NCBI GenBank assembly: GCA_964384805.1
Contig: CAYLLO010000015.1
Coordinates: 1-29,017, forward strand
DNA: 29,017 nt
From: HGM10611 sp964384805
GTDB lineage: Bacteria > Bacillota_I > Bacilli_A > ML615J-28 > CAG-313
Direction: 5' to 3'
This document shows positions 17,869 through 25,340 of the stretch, one piece after another (position 1 is the first letter of the stretch; every line of letters begins with the position of its first letter). The notes below the pieces were generated by a model that was given only the letters and a program-made list of their open reading frames with translations, was not told where the DNA came from and made no database searches. The translations under genes were made by a program, and so were the position numbers.

Positions 17869-18561
17869 TTAAGCAATTGTAGAACCATCAATTTTGATTC
17901 CAGGACCCATAGTTGCTGAAACAGAAATGTTTAGCATATATACACCTTTAACAGTTGATGGTTTAACACGCATTAATTGATTGTAAATAGCTTGAATATT
18001 TTCTTTTAATTGTTGTGCTCCAAATGAAGCTTTCCCAACTGGAACTAAGATGTTACCAGTCTTGTCAGCACGGTATTCAACCTTACCGGCTTTAAATTCT
18101 TTAACAGTTTTTTCAACATCCATTGTTACTGTTCCTGTTTTAGGGTTTGGCATTAATCCTTTAGGTCCTAAAATACGTCCTAATTTACCAAGTTCACCCA
18201 TCATATCAGGTGTAGCAATTAAAATATCGAAATCAAACCAACCTTCTTTAATTTTTTCTAAGTAATCAGTATCGCCTGCATAATCTGCTCCTGCTGCTAA
18301 AGCTTCTTTAGCTTTAGCATCTTTAGCGATAACTAATACACGAACATTTTTTCCAGTTCCGTTTGGTAATGACACTGCACCACGTAAATTTTGTTCCGCT
18401 TTACGAGTATCAATGTTTAATCTAAAAGAAAGTTCCACTGTTGCATCAAATTTCGCATAGCTAGTTTTTTTAACTAATTCAATTGCTTCATCAATTGAAT
18501 ATTTATTAAATCTATCAACTAACTTTAAAGCTTCTTGATACTTTTTACCTCTTTTTGCCAT
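17869..18561 (-). CDS. rplA: Ribosomal protein uL1
   Basis: A 230-residue L1-stalk protein, usual length for Firmicutes. Landmarks are MAKRGKKYQEA at the start, the two-domain arrangement with ATPDMMGELGKLGRILGPKG in the middle, and LMPNPKTGTVT after it, which is the L1 signature. The ATG has AGGAGG at proper distance. In many bacteria L1 represses its own operon by binding an mRNA copy of its rRNA site. Two matching hairpins lie ahead of rplK and rplA here. Confidence 0.97.
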   Translation of the reverse strand: MAKRGKKYQEALKLVDRFNKYSIDEAIELVKKTSYAKFDATVELSFRLNIDTRKAEQNLRGAVSLPNGTGKNVRVLVIAKDAKAKEALAAGADYAGDTDYLEKIKEGWFDFDILIATPDMMGELGKLGRILGPKGLMPNPKTGTVTMDVEKTVKEFKAGKVEYRADKTGNILVPVGKASFGAQQLKENIQAIYNQLMRVKPSTVKGVYMLNISVSATMGPGIKIDGSTIA

Positions 18562-18579
18562 ATTATTTTCCTCCTAAAT

Positions 18580-18606
18580 GTGGTCTAACGAATTAAATTC
18601 TTCCAC
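18580..18606 (-). promoter_or_regulatory. Candidate L1 operator hairpin before rplA
   Basis: In the RNA, GUGG (18603-18606) pairs with CCAC (18580-18583). Inside is an asymmetric loop with AA on the 5' side and GUUAGA on the 3' side, then an upper stem GAAU/AUUC with loop UUA. It lies four bases ahead of the rplA Shine-Dalgarno. The layout is almost identical to the hairpin before rplK at 19103-19134, which supports a shared ligand, most simply L1. Confidence 0.7.
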
Positions 18607-18650
18607 TGTTTTAGACAGATATTTATCTATCTTAATTTGATTATTGTAGA

Positions 18651-19076
18651 CTATTCTACAACGATTCCCATTTGTCTTGCAGTACCTTCTATGGTACGTG
18701 CAGCTGCTTCTTCATCGTAAGCATTCAAATCAGGCATCTTTGTTCTTGCAATTTCTAAACATTTTTCCTTAGAAATAGTAGCAACCTTTTGTTTCTTAGG
18801 AGTAGATGCTCCTTTATTGATGCCGGCTGCTTTTTTAAGCAAGTCAGATGCTGGTGGAGTTTTAGTCTCAAATGTAAATGTACGGTCTTCATAAACTGTA
18901 ATTACAACTGGAATAATACTTCCCATTTGATCTTTTGTCTTTTCATTGAATTGAGTACAAAATTGTTGAATGTTTACTTGTGCTTGTCCTAAAACTGGTC
19001 CAACTGGTGGAGCTGGATTAGCTTTACCTGCAGCGATTTGTAATTTAATTACTTTTTTAATTTGTTTTGCTGCCAC
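18651..19076 (-). CDS. rplK: Ribosomal protein uL11
   Basis: A 141-residue protein of the GTPase-associated centre, exactly the usual length when started at the GTG at 19076. That GTG has AAGGAGG eight bases ahead and gives the typical AAKQIKKVIKLQIAAGKANP start with PAPPVGP following. The longer reading frame is an artefact of the leader. The rRNA-binding C-terminal domain is complete. It is first in rplK-rplA-rplJ-rplL. Unusually, nusG is not directly upstream; a divergent lipoprotein gene is. Confidence 0.97.
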   Translation of the reverse strand: MAAKQIKKVIKLQIAAGKANPAPPVGPVLGQAQVNIQQFCTQFNEKTKDQMGSIIPVVITVYEDRTFTFETKTPPASDLLKKAAGINKGASTPKKQKVATISKEKCLEIARTKMPDLNAYDEEAAARTIEGTARQMGIVVE

Positions 19077-19102
19077 GAGACACACCTCCTTTTTTGTCCG
19101 TG

Positions 19103-19134
19103 AGTGGTCAAATGAATATAAATATTCTCCCACT
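19103..19134 (-). promoter_or_regulatory. Candidate L1 operator hairpin in the rplK leader
   Basis: AGUGG (19130-19134) pairs with CCACU (19103-19107). The asymmetric inner loop has GA on one side and AUUUGA on the other, and the upper stem is GAAUA/UAUUC with loop UUUA. It lies about 12 bases ahead of the rplK Shine-Dalgarno. Lower stem, loop sizes and the UNGA-CCAC end match the hairpin before rplA. Confidence 0.72.
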
Positions 19135-19144
19135 TAAAAAATTA

Positions 19145-19173
19145 TAAATATTATATAGTATATGTGCTGTCAA
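19145..19173 (-). promoter_or_regulatory. Possible second rplK promoter
   Basis: A perfect TTGACA (19168-19173) is followed after 17 bases by TATTTA (19145-19150), a weak -10. It sits just downstream of the stronger promoter and would give tandem starts ahead of the L1-type hairpin. It rests only on hexamer matches in very AT-rich DNA. Confidence 0.35.
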
Positions 19174-19187
19174 TGCACGCGTCTATT

Positions 19188-19216
19188 ATTATATATAAAA
19201 TTTTCCAAAAAGTCAA
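19188..19216 (-). promoter_or_regulatory. Main promoter of rplKAJL
   Basis: Minus-strand TTGACT (19211-19216), 17-base spacer, TATAAT (19188-19193). Transcription would start near 19180 and produce a leader of about 100 bases containing the L1-type hairpin. Confidence 0.85.
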
Positions 19217-19316
19217 GGAATATATAAACTTATTTTTTCATCTTAAAATAACCTTTTTACCAATAAAAATTCATTTTTTATTGTTATATTTATAAAGTTT
19301 TAAAAGGAGGATAAAT

Positions 19317-20591
19317 ATGTATTTATTTAAAAAATTTTTTTCATTGATTACCATAATTGCACTAATGTTTAGTCTATGTGGTTGTATGTCCAAAAATGTC
19401 GACGAAGACCTTCTTTCACCTGATTCAAGCCCTTCAAAAGGAGATTATGGATATGGTGATTACGTTACACCTAAAATCGATGATTCTAGCGAAGCTGAAG
19501 CAGAAATTACCGGCCATGACAATCAAGGGCCTGTTGCTGGCCAAATTACAGCAGCTGAATGGAGTGATATTGAAAATTATGATTTTTGGTTAAATTTATT
19601 TGAATCTTCTCAAGAAAATTCAAACGGTTTATTTAGCGAATATTTCACACGTTTAAACTCTTATTCTTCTTCACTATATACTAAAAATATGATTACCGTT
19701 AATATTTCCAACAATGATAATCCTATCGAAGATTTAAACATCAAAGTGTATAATGACAATTATATTTTCGAAACAAAAACTAACGTTTTCGGAAACGCCT
19801 ACCTATTTTTACCTCAAAACCCAACTTTTCCTTATATAATCGAATACAACAATCAAACATATGAGTTAACATCTTATACTCAAGAAACTATAGAATTAAC
19901 AACAGACGCAACTACCAACCAAACTAAATATTTAGATTTAATGTTTGTAATTGATACAACCGGTTCAATGAGTGATGAATTAGAATATCTTAAATCAGAA
20001 ATTAAAGATGTAATCGAAAATATAAATGCTGAGCAAAACAACATTCGTTTATCACTAATTTTTTATCGTGATGAAGGAGATCAATATGTAACAAGATTAT
20101 TCGATTTCACAACTAACATTAGTGAACAAATTATCAACATCACTAAACAAAGTGCAAATGGTGGCGGAGATTTCCCTGAAGCAGTCGATCAAGCTTTAAG
20201 TCTTGCGGTAAACCAAGCAAATTGGAGCACCGAGTTTTCAACTAAATTACTAATTCACGTATTAGATGCTCCCCCACACTCTACTTCTGAAAACTTATCT
20301 TTATTTACCGAATCTATTCTAAATGCCACCAAAAAAGGTATTCACATTATTCCTATTGCTTCAAGTGGCATTGATAAATGGACAGAATACTTATTAAGAG
20401 TCGAAGCTTTAATGACTGGTGGTACATACACTTATATTACCAATGATTCAGGAATTGGTGGTAACCATATTGACGCAACAGTTGAAAATGTTATAGTAGA
20501 GTATTTAAATAGTATGCTAATCCGTATAATTAATGAATACTATACAGGTATAAAAACTGAACCAATTCCTTATAATCAAACACAAAAATAA
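19317..20591 (+). CDS. Lipoprotein with von Willebrand factor A domain
   Basis: A 424-residue predicted surface lipoprotein. A hydrophobic signal segment ends in the lipobox LCGC, with Cys23 the expected lipidation site. A low-complexity acidic linker follows, then GQITAAEWSDIENYDFWLNL (about 75-95). A small beta-rich domain (about 124-185, with TNVFGNAYLFL) resembles carboxypeptidase-regulatory or Cna-B-like folds. The VWA domain begins near 205, with the metal site D213-T-T-G-S217 (Thr replaces the first Ser of DxSxS), GGGDFPEAV (282-290) and LDAPPH with D317. Function is unknown; such proteins usually bind protein partners or matrix. AAAGGAGG precedes the ATG. It is the only plus-strand gene, set between nusG and rplK. 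Its upstream 240 bases are shared with the rplK promoters; I saw no clear promoter for it. Confidence 0.88.
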   Translation: MYLFKKFFSLITIIALMFSLCGCMSKNVDEDLLSPDSSPSKGDYGYGDYVTPKIDDSSEAEAEITGHDNQGPVAGQITAAEWSDIENYDFWLNLFESSQENSNGLFSEYFTRLNSYSSSLYTKNMITVNISNNDNPIEDLNIKVYNDNYIFETKTNVFGNAYLFLPQNPTFPYIIEYNNQTYELTSYTQETIELTTDATTNQTKYLDLMFVIDTTGSMSDELEYLKSEIKDVIENINAEQNNIRLSLIFYRDEGDQYVTRLFDFTTNISEQIINITKQSANGGGDFPEAVDQALSLAVNQANWSTEFSTKLLIHVLDAPPHSTSENLSLFTESILNATKKGIHIIPIASSGIDKWTEYLLRVEALMTGGTYTYITNDSGIGGNHIDATVENVIVEYLNSMLIRIINEYYTGIKTEPIPYNQTQK

Positions 20592-20593
20592 AC

Positions 20594-20627
20594 AATTAAA
20601 ATGGATGCGCATGCATCCATTTTAATT
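20594..20627. terminator. Bidirectional terminator shared by the lipoprotein gene and nusG
   Basis: A perfect 15-bp stem (20594-20608 with 20613-20627) has loop GCAT; A-rich sequence lies on one flank and T-rich on the other for both strands. It begins right after the lipoprotein stop, and the nusG stop codon (20622-20624) lies inside the stem, so both converging transcripts end here. Confidence 0.88.
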
Positions 20628-21170
20628 AATCTTTTCAATTTCATCAAAACTAATTTCAGTTGGTGTTTGTCTACCAAAAAAATCTACTAAAATAGTAACT
20701 TCTTGTTTTTCAATATCAACTTCTTCAACAGTCGCTTCTTGACCAGCAAATGTACCAGTTAACACGCGGACTTTATCACCAATTTGAAATTTAGATTCAA
20801 CCTCTAAGGTTACTCCACAGCTCTTTAAAATCGGAATTATCTCTTCATTAGATAACGGAACCGGTTTTGCTCCTCCACCACTAGAACCTAGAAATCCCGT
20901 AACCATTGGTGTGTTACGAACTACGAACCAAGATTCATCAGTTACTATCATATCTACAAAAACATAACCAGGAAATTGTTTTTCAACAATCTCTTTTATT
21001 TCTCCATTTTTCTTTTTTTCAGTACGAATAGTTTCAGGAATTAACACACGGAAAATATAATTTTCCATATTCATCGACTTAATACGTCTTTCTAAATTAG
21101 TTTTCGCAGCATTCTCCATTCCAGAATAAGATTGGATTACATACCACGCTCTTTCATTTTCGTATGCCAT
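20622..21170 (-). CDS. nusG: Transcription termination/antitermination protein NusG
   Basis: A 182-residue NusG with the NGN domain (RAWYVIQSYSGMENAAKTNL at the start, QFPGYVFVDM in the middle). The C-terminal KOW domain reads VLTGTFAGQEATVEEV. It binds RNA polymerase and links it to ribosomes or Rho. The ATG is ten bases past the secE stop, with AGGAT as a modest binding site, so it is probably coupled to secE. Normally rplK follows in the same direction; here the transcript meets a terminator inside its own stop region. Confidence 0.97.
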   Translation of the reverse strand: MAYENERAWYVIQSYSGMENAAKTNLERRIKSMNMENYIFRVLIPETIRTEKKKNGEIKEIVEKQFPGYVFVDMIVTDESWFVVRNTPMVTGFLGSSGGGAKPVPLSNEEIIPILKSCGVTLEVESKFQIGDKVRVLTGTFAGQEATVEEVDIEKQEVTILVDFFGRQTPTEISFDEIEKIN

Positions 21171-21179
21171 TTATAAATC

Positions 21180-21584
21180 CTACTTAAACAATTGCATTAA
21201 AGGGTCTAATGCTAAATCACATAAAAAGAAAAATAACGCTAAGACAATGATAAAAATTAATACACGCACGATATTAACTAAGAATTCACTTCTTTTGAAA
21301 CCCTTGATGTGTTTTGTTTCATCAATTGATGGTTTGTAGAAAGGCCAAACAACTAACAATAAAGATATAACTCCCAATCCTACTAAAACCCAAGAAAATA
21401 CTTTAGGATAACTTCCAATTAAGAAGAAATTTGAATCTATTACTAAACTTCCTGAAATAATTAAAGCTCCCAAGACAATTGCGAATACAGCAAGAAAAGC
21501 AAGAATTAAATTTTCATATTTGTATTCTTTACTTAAAAATGACATTGTTCCTTTTTTAGCTTTTACCACTTTTTGATCTGACAT
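21180..21584 (-). CDS. secE: SecE-like preprotein translocase subunit with three membrane spans
   Basis: The 134-residue product has three hydrophobic segments (about 27-48, 62-82 and 105-127). It is called SecE because of its place between rpmG and nusG and because its last segment, IIVLALFFFLCDLALDPLMQ, resembles the SecE membrane helix. SecE is a core part of the SecYEG export channel. Bacillus SecE has about 60 residues and a single span; the three-span layout is like E. coli. The amphipathic helix before the last span normally reads like KKVxWPxxxE, but here it is IKGFKRSEF, without the Trp-Pro pair. AGGAGG sits eight bases before the ATG. Family assignment relies heavily on position. 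Confidence 0.78.
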   Translation of the reverse strand: MSDQKVVKAKKGTMSFLSKEYKYENLILAFLAVFAIVLGALIISGSLVIDSNFFLIGSYPKVFSWVLVGLGVISLLLVVWPFYKPSIDETKHIKGFKRSEFLVNIVRVLIFIIVLALFFFLCDLALDPLMQLFK

Positions 21585-21596
21585 ATTGATGTCCTC

Positions 21597-21746
21597 CTAT
21601 TTAGTTTCTTTGTGCACAGTATGCTTATTGCACTTTTTACAAAATTTTTTGATAATAACACGTTCTGTCGTGTTTAATTTATTCTTTTCAGTTGTATAAT
21701 TTCGTGAAAGGCATTCTTCACATACAAGAATAACTTTTTCTCTCAT
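21597..21746 (-). CDS. rpmG: Ribosomal protein bL33, zinc-binding form
   Basis: A 49-residue protein starting MREKVILVCEECLSRNY, with two CxxC pairs (CEEC and CKKC), which is the zinc-containing form. The open frame runs 16 codons further upstream, but the ATG at 21746 matches the family and has GGGTGG just ahead. A strong promoter lies immediately upstream, giving a very short leader of about 13 bases. Its stop overlaps the secE ribosome binding site. Confidence 0.95.
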   Translation of the reverse strand: MREKVILVCEECLSRNYTTEKNKLNTTERVIIKKFCKKCNKHTVHKETK

Positions 21747-21765
21747 AATACCACCCGCTTTTTTT

Positions 21766-21794
21766 ATTTTACCAAATTTTATCCTATTTGTCAA
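21766..21794 (-). promoter_or_regulatory. Promoter of rpmG-secE-nusG
   Basis: Minus-strand TTGACA (21789-21794), 17-base spacer, TAAAAT (21766-21771) preceded by TGG. It lies in the short gap after the sigma factor gene, so rpmG-secE-nusG can be expressed apart from cysS-mrnC-rlmB-sigH. Confidence 0.8.
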
Positions 21795-21812
21795 ATATAT
21801 TAATACCTATTT

Positions 21813-22340
21813 TTATTTTAAAACTTCCAATTTTGCTTTTACTCTTTGAATAGTATTATATACCGTTTTTTCATTAACATTTAATATTTGACAAATATCT
21901 GATATTTTTAGATTTCTCAAAAATCTAAGTTTATATATTTCTTTTTCTAATTTTGATAGCTGTAATCTGGAAAAATCAATATCTTCCAATTTTTCATCTA
22001 ACCGATGATGACAATCCTCTATATCTTCAGTTACAACATATGTTACTTCATCATACTTCTTATTTTTACGTAATAAAGTAATAAAATGATTAGTCATAAT
22101 CAAATCAAAATATTTATTAAAAGTTTTTTTACTAGTTAAATCATATAGTTTAATAGCTTTATGCAACATTAACCGACCTTCTTGAATAAAATCTTCCACT
22201 AATATTTCTTCTATATTAAATTTTTTAACTCTAGCTTTTATTAATGGCTCATATTTTTGAAACATTATTTCTAAAGCTTCTTCATTACCTTCTTGAATCA
22301 AATATAATAATTCATTATCATTAAAACTTTTATTATTCAT
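21813..22340 (-). CDS. Sigma-70 family factor at the sigH position
   Basis: A 175-residue sigma factor. The region 2 segment runs from YEPLIKARVKKFNIEE to the FNKYFDLIMTNHFITLLRK stretch, and a C-terminal region 4 helix-turn-helix follows (LKISDICQILNVNEKTVYNT). In Bacillus this place between rlmB and rpmG holds sigH (Spo0H, about 218 residues) with yacP before it. Here yacP is absent and the protein is some 40 residues shorter, with a degenerate region 2. It may be a diverged SigH for competence, stationary-phase or sporulation genes, but no target promoter is visible, so I give no symbol. Its ATG overlaps the rlmB stop (TAATG), indicating coupling. Confidence 0.8.
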   Translation of the reverse strand: MNNKSFNDNELLYLIQEGNEEALEIMFQKYEPLIKARVKKFNIEEILVEDFIQEGRLMLHKAIKLYDLTSKKTFNKYFDLIMTNHFITLLRKNKKYDEVTYVVTEDIEDCHHRLDEKLEDIDFSRLQLSKLEKEIYKLRFLRNLKISDICQILNVNEKTVYNTIQRVKAKLEVLK

Positions 22341-23056
22341 TATACCTTCCGATTACGTACTATTTCATATAATATTAATCCAGCACTTACTGATGCATTT
22401 AAAGAATTAACTTTCCCAAACATAGGAATTTTAACCAAAACATCACAATTTTCTTTAACTAAACGAGAAATACCTTTTCCTTCTGAACCTACTACTACAG
22501 CTACATTACCATGATAATCTTGTTCAGTAAAATCAATTGTTCCATCAAGTTCTAAACCAATAATCCAATAACCATTTTTTTTCAACTCTTGAATTGTTTG
22601 AGTTAAATTAGTTACTTGAACAACATCAACATATTCTATTGCTCCCGTCGACACTTTCGCAACAGTTTGATTTAAACTCACACTGCGATTTTTCGGAATA
22701 ATTATCGCATCTGCCCCCGTAGCATCCGCACTACGCAAAATAGCTCCTAAATTATGCGGGTCTTCAAGTCCATCAAGAATTATTAGAACCCCACCAGCTT
22801 CTTTTTTACTCGTTTTAACCAAAACATCAGCTAAAGTTCGATATTCATATTCAATTATTTCAGCGATAATTCCACCATTTTTATCCCCATATTTTTTGTT
22901 AATTTGAGATTGAGAAAGTATTTCATATTTAATATGTTGTTCTTTCAAAAATTTTATAAAACTTTGATCTTTCAAGTTTTCAGCAACAATTAATTTACTA
23001 ATATTACGTTTATTTTTAATTGCTTCAGTTATTGAATTTTTCCCAACAATAATCAC
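22340..23056 (-). CDS. rlmB: 23S rRNA 2'-O-ribose methyltransferase, RlmB/TrmH family
   Basis: A 238-residue SPOUT enzyme. A substrate-binding domain (about 1-75) is followed by the knotted catalytic domain with the three family motifs: DPHNLGAILRSADATGA, VVGSEGKGISRLV, and IPMFGKVNSLNASVSAG. RlmB methylates a guanosine ribose in the 23S peptidyl-transferase region in E. coli; Firmicute homologues are often of uncertain target. It starts at GTG (23054-23056), sharing a base with the mrnC stop (TAGTG), with AGGGGG eight bases ahead. The order cysS-mrnC-rlmB matches Bacillus. Confidence 0.93.
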   Translation of the reverse strand: MIIVGKNSITEAIKNKRNISKLIVAENLKDQSFIKFLKEQHIKYEILSQSQINKKYGDKNGGIIAEIIEYEYRTLADVLVKTSKKEAGGVLIILDGLEDPHNLGAILRSADATGADAIIIPKNRSVSLNQTVAKVSTGAIEYVDVVQVTNLTQTIQELKKNGYWIIGLELDGTIDFTEQDYHGNVAVVVGSEGKGISRLVKENCDVLVKIPMFGKVNSLNASVSAGLILYEIVRNRKV

Positions 23057-23457
23057 TATTTTTCCCCCTCTATTATCTTAATCGAAAGATTAATTATCTT
23101 ATCCAATCGTTCAAAATCTTGTTTTAAATATAAATAACCAATAACTGCTTCAAAACCCGTCGAAGCATTATATTCATTAAAATCTAAATTACGACGATAG
23201 TTGTGATGTGCTCCATTTCGACCTCTTTTAAAAATTTTCTTTTCTTTTTCACTCAATTTATCCAATAAAACATTACAAATCACATAATGAGCATGAGCAC
23301 TAACATATTTAACACTCATATTTTTAAGTTCTTGACTTTTAGTTATTTTATTATCAATTAAATATTTTCTAATTCTTAATTCATAATACGCATCACCAAC
23401 AAAAGCCAGATTAGCCCCTGTTAACAACTCATATTTATCAGAAACTTGTTTTTCCAT
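23056..23457 (-). CDS. mrnC: Mini-ribonuclease III
   Basis: A 133-residue RNase III catalytic domain without a double-stranded RNA-binding domain, which defines Mini-III. It matures 23S rRNA ends in Bacillus. The signature is LAFVGDAYYELRIR, carrying the catalytic acids; GRNGAHHNYRR and STGFEAVIGYLYL form the second half. Its ATG overlaps the cysS stop as TAATG, so translation is likely coupled. No strong Shine-Dalgarno of its own is seen. Confidence 0.95.
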   Translation of the reverse strand: MEKQVSDKYELLTGANLAFVGDAYYELRIRKYLIDNKITKSQELKNMSVKYVSAHAHYVICNVLLDKLSEKEKKIFKRGRNGAHHNYRRNLDFNEYNASTGFEAVIGYLYLKQDFERLDKIINLSIKIIEGEK

Positions 23458-24797
23458 TAAAATTTAATTCCTAACTCATTAATTTTACCGCGTAATTCAT
23501 CTGCCAAAACAAAATTTTTATTATTTCTTGCTTCTTTCCATGCCAATAACAACTCTTTTTCTTCATTATTTAAAGGTTTAACGCAAGGTATCAATCCTAA
23601 AATTTGTAGCATTACATCCAATGTTTTTTTATACGAGGCCATAATTTCATAATTTTTTTGAGAAAAACGCATTGAAGTATTAATTTCTTTTAACAATTGA
23701 TACATAGTCGTAAAAGCATTAGGAGTATTAAAATCATCTGCCATATTGTTTAAAAATTCTTCTAGATATTTATTATCTGGTAAACTATCTTGAACATTAT
23801 TTAATTCCAATTCGCGATACAAACTTAAATATGTGCGAGCAATTTTATCCCATTCAGTACAACTACGTTCAATTAAGTCTTCTTTATACGCAATACTTTG
23901 GCGATAATGATTATTTAAAATCATTAGTCTAACTGCTTGATACGGATATTTATCAAGCAAATCTTTTGCCCATACAACATTTCCCAACGATTTACTCATT
24001 TTTTCACCAGCTAAATCAATACGGGCATTGTGTAGCCAATAATTCGCAATTGTTGAATTATGCATACACATTTCTTGAGCAATTTCATTTTCATGATGAG
24101 GAAATTTTAAATCATTACCTCCTCCATGAATATCTATTTGTCCTTTAAAAATATTATTAATCATCACACAACACTCTGTATGCCATCCAGGACGTCCCAT
24201 ACCAAAAGGACTATTCCATTTTTTTCCATTATCATCAGTTAATTTCCACAACACAAAATCTCTAGGATCTTCTTTTTCTTCTTCAATACCAATTCTTGAA
24301 CCTGTTTCTAAATTATCTAATTGTTGATTACTTAATATTCCATATTTAGGAGACTTGCGAACTCGAAAATATACATTATCTCCTTGTTGATAGGCATATC
24401 CTAAATCAACTAATTCTTTTATATATTCAATTATTTGTGTAATTGTCTTTGTTACACGTGGATTAGCATAGTAAGGTAAACACCCAAAGTCACTACATAC
24501 TTTTGAATAAGCCTCAATATATTTTTCGGCAACTTCTTCTTCAGTAATATTCAATTCCCGAGCTTTTTTAATTATTTTATCATCAATATCAGTGAAGTTA
24601 GAAACATATTTCACATTATATCCTAAATAATTAAAGAAGCGATGTACCATATCAAAAAATACAACTGGACGTGCATTCCCAATATGAATATCATCATAAA
24701 CTGTAGGCCCACAAACATACATTGAAATTTCACCTTCTTTAAGTGGTTGAAAATTTTCAATTTTATTAGTTAGTGAGTTATATAACTTTATTTGCAT
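23457..24797 (-). CDS. cysS: Cysteinyl-tRNA synthetase
   Basis: A 446-residue class I synthetase. The first zinc ligand C29 is in VCGPTVYDDIHIGN, with the HIGH-type motif HIGN at 38-41. Further metal ligands are in GWHTECCVM and HHENEIAQ, and KMSKSLGN is the ATP-binding loop. The C-terminal DALR/anticodon part is complete. The reading frame extends 19 codons upstream, but the ATG at 24797 has AAGGAAG at good distance and the family N-terminus. No T-box is seen in the 46 bases between the ATG and the rpsI terminator. A weak promoter (TTGTTT, 16 bases, TATATG) could lie there. Confidence 0.97.
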   Translation of the reverse strand: MQIKLYNSLTNKIENFQPLKEGEISMYVCGPTVYDDIHIGNARPVVFFDMVHRFFNYLGYNVKYVSNFTDIDDKIIKKARELNITEEEVAEKYIEAYSKVCSDFGCLPYYANPRVTKTITQIIEYIKELVDLGYAYQQGDNVYFRVRKSPKYGILSNQQLDNLETGSRIGIEEEKEDPRDFVLWKLTDDNGKKWNSPFGMGRPGWHTECCVMINNIFKGQIDIHGGGNDLKFPHHENEIAQEMCMHNSTIANYWLHNARIDLAGEKMSKSLGNVVWAKDLLDKYPYQAVRLMILNNHYRQSIAYKEDLIERSCTEWDKIARTYLSLYRELELNNVQDSLPDNKYLEEFLNNMADDFNTPNAFTTMYQLLKEINTSMRFSQKNYEIMASYKKTLDVMLQILGLIPCVKPLNNEEKELLLAWKEARNNKNFVLADELRGKINELGIKF

Positions 24798-24843
24798 AAC
24801 AATCTTCCTTCTTTCATATAAAAACCAATTACTTTTAAACAAA

Positions 24844-24870
24844 TAAGACCACAATTAAATTGTGGTCTTA
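24844..24870 (-). terminator. Terminator of rplM-rpsI
   Basis: A perfect 12-bp stem with arm TAAGACCACAAT and a three-base loop, followed on the minus strand by ATTTGTTT. It lies about 63 bases after the rpsI stop. The bases between (24871-24933) hold only a distant seven-base complement CAATATC/GATATTG. The T-tract is imperfect, so some read-through to cysS is possible. Confidence 0.75.
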
Positions 24871-24933
24871 ACTTAGCGTCTTTAACAATATCGAAAATTG
24901 TCGTTGATTTTAGTAAACCAAAGTAGATATTGA

Positions 24934-25326
24934 CTAACGTTTTGAGAATTGTGGTGCACGACGAGCTTTGTGTAGACCATATTTTTTACGTTCAGTAGAA
25001 CGAGGGTCACGAGTAAGAAGTCCTGCTTTCTTTAATGAACTACGATAATCAGGGTTTACTAGTAACAAAGCACGGCTAATTCCTAAACGAATAGCTCCAG
25101 CTTGCCCACTAATACCACCACCGCAAACATTTACATAAATATCATATTGAGTACCTGTAGATGTAATATTAAGTGGTTGAAGTACATCTAGTCTAATTGC
25201 TGCTGAAGGAATATATTCTACGAAATTACGTCCATTAACTTCAAATTTACCTGTTCCAGGTACCATACGTACACGAGCAACTGAGCTCTTACGACGACCT
25301 GTAGCTTGATATGTTGCTTTTTCCAT
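24934..25326 (-). CDS. rpsI: Ribosomal protein uS9
   Basis: A 130-residue 30S protein of usual length. Marks are the N-terminal YQATGRRKSSVARVRMVPGT, GGGISGQAGAIRLGISRALL in the middle, and the basic tail ending PQFSKR, which reaches the P-site tRNA. AAGGAGG lies nine to ten bases before the ATG. It is 14 bases after rplM. Confidence 0.98.
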   Translation of the reverse strand: MEKATYQATGRRKSSVARVRMVPGTGKFEVNGRNFVEYIPSAAIRLDVLQPLNITSTGTQYDIYVNVCGGGISGQAGAIRLGISRALLLVNPDYRSSLKKAGLLTRDPRSTERKKYGLHKARRAPQFSKR

Positions 25327-25340
25327 TTCGTTTTTCCTCC

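Noticed and set aside
19077..19133. Longer L11 reading frame starting at 19133
   Set aside because: It would translate through the leader hairpin; the GTG at 19076 gives the standard 141-residue protein with a perfect Shine-Dalgarno.
21747..21794. Longer N-terminus for the L33 protein
   Set aside because: The extra codons overlap the promoter hexamers, while the ATG at 21746 has a binding site and matches the family.
24798..24843. A T-box riboswitch ahead of cysS
   Set aside because: The space is under 50 bases and lacks the AGGGUGGNACCGCG-type core; metG's leader is also too short for one.
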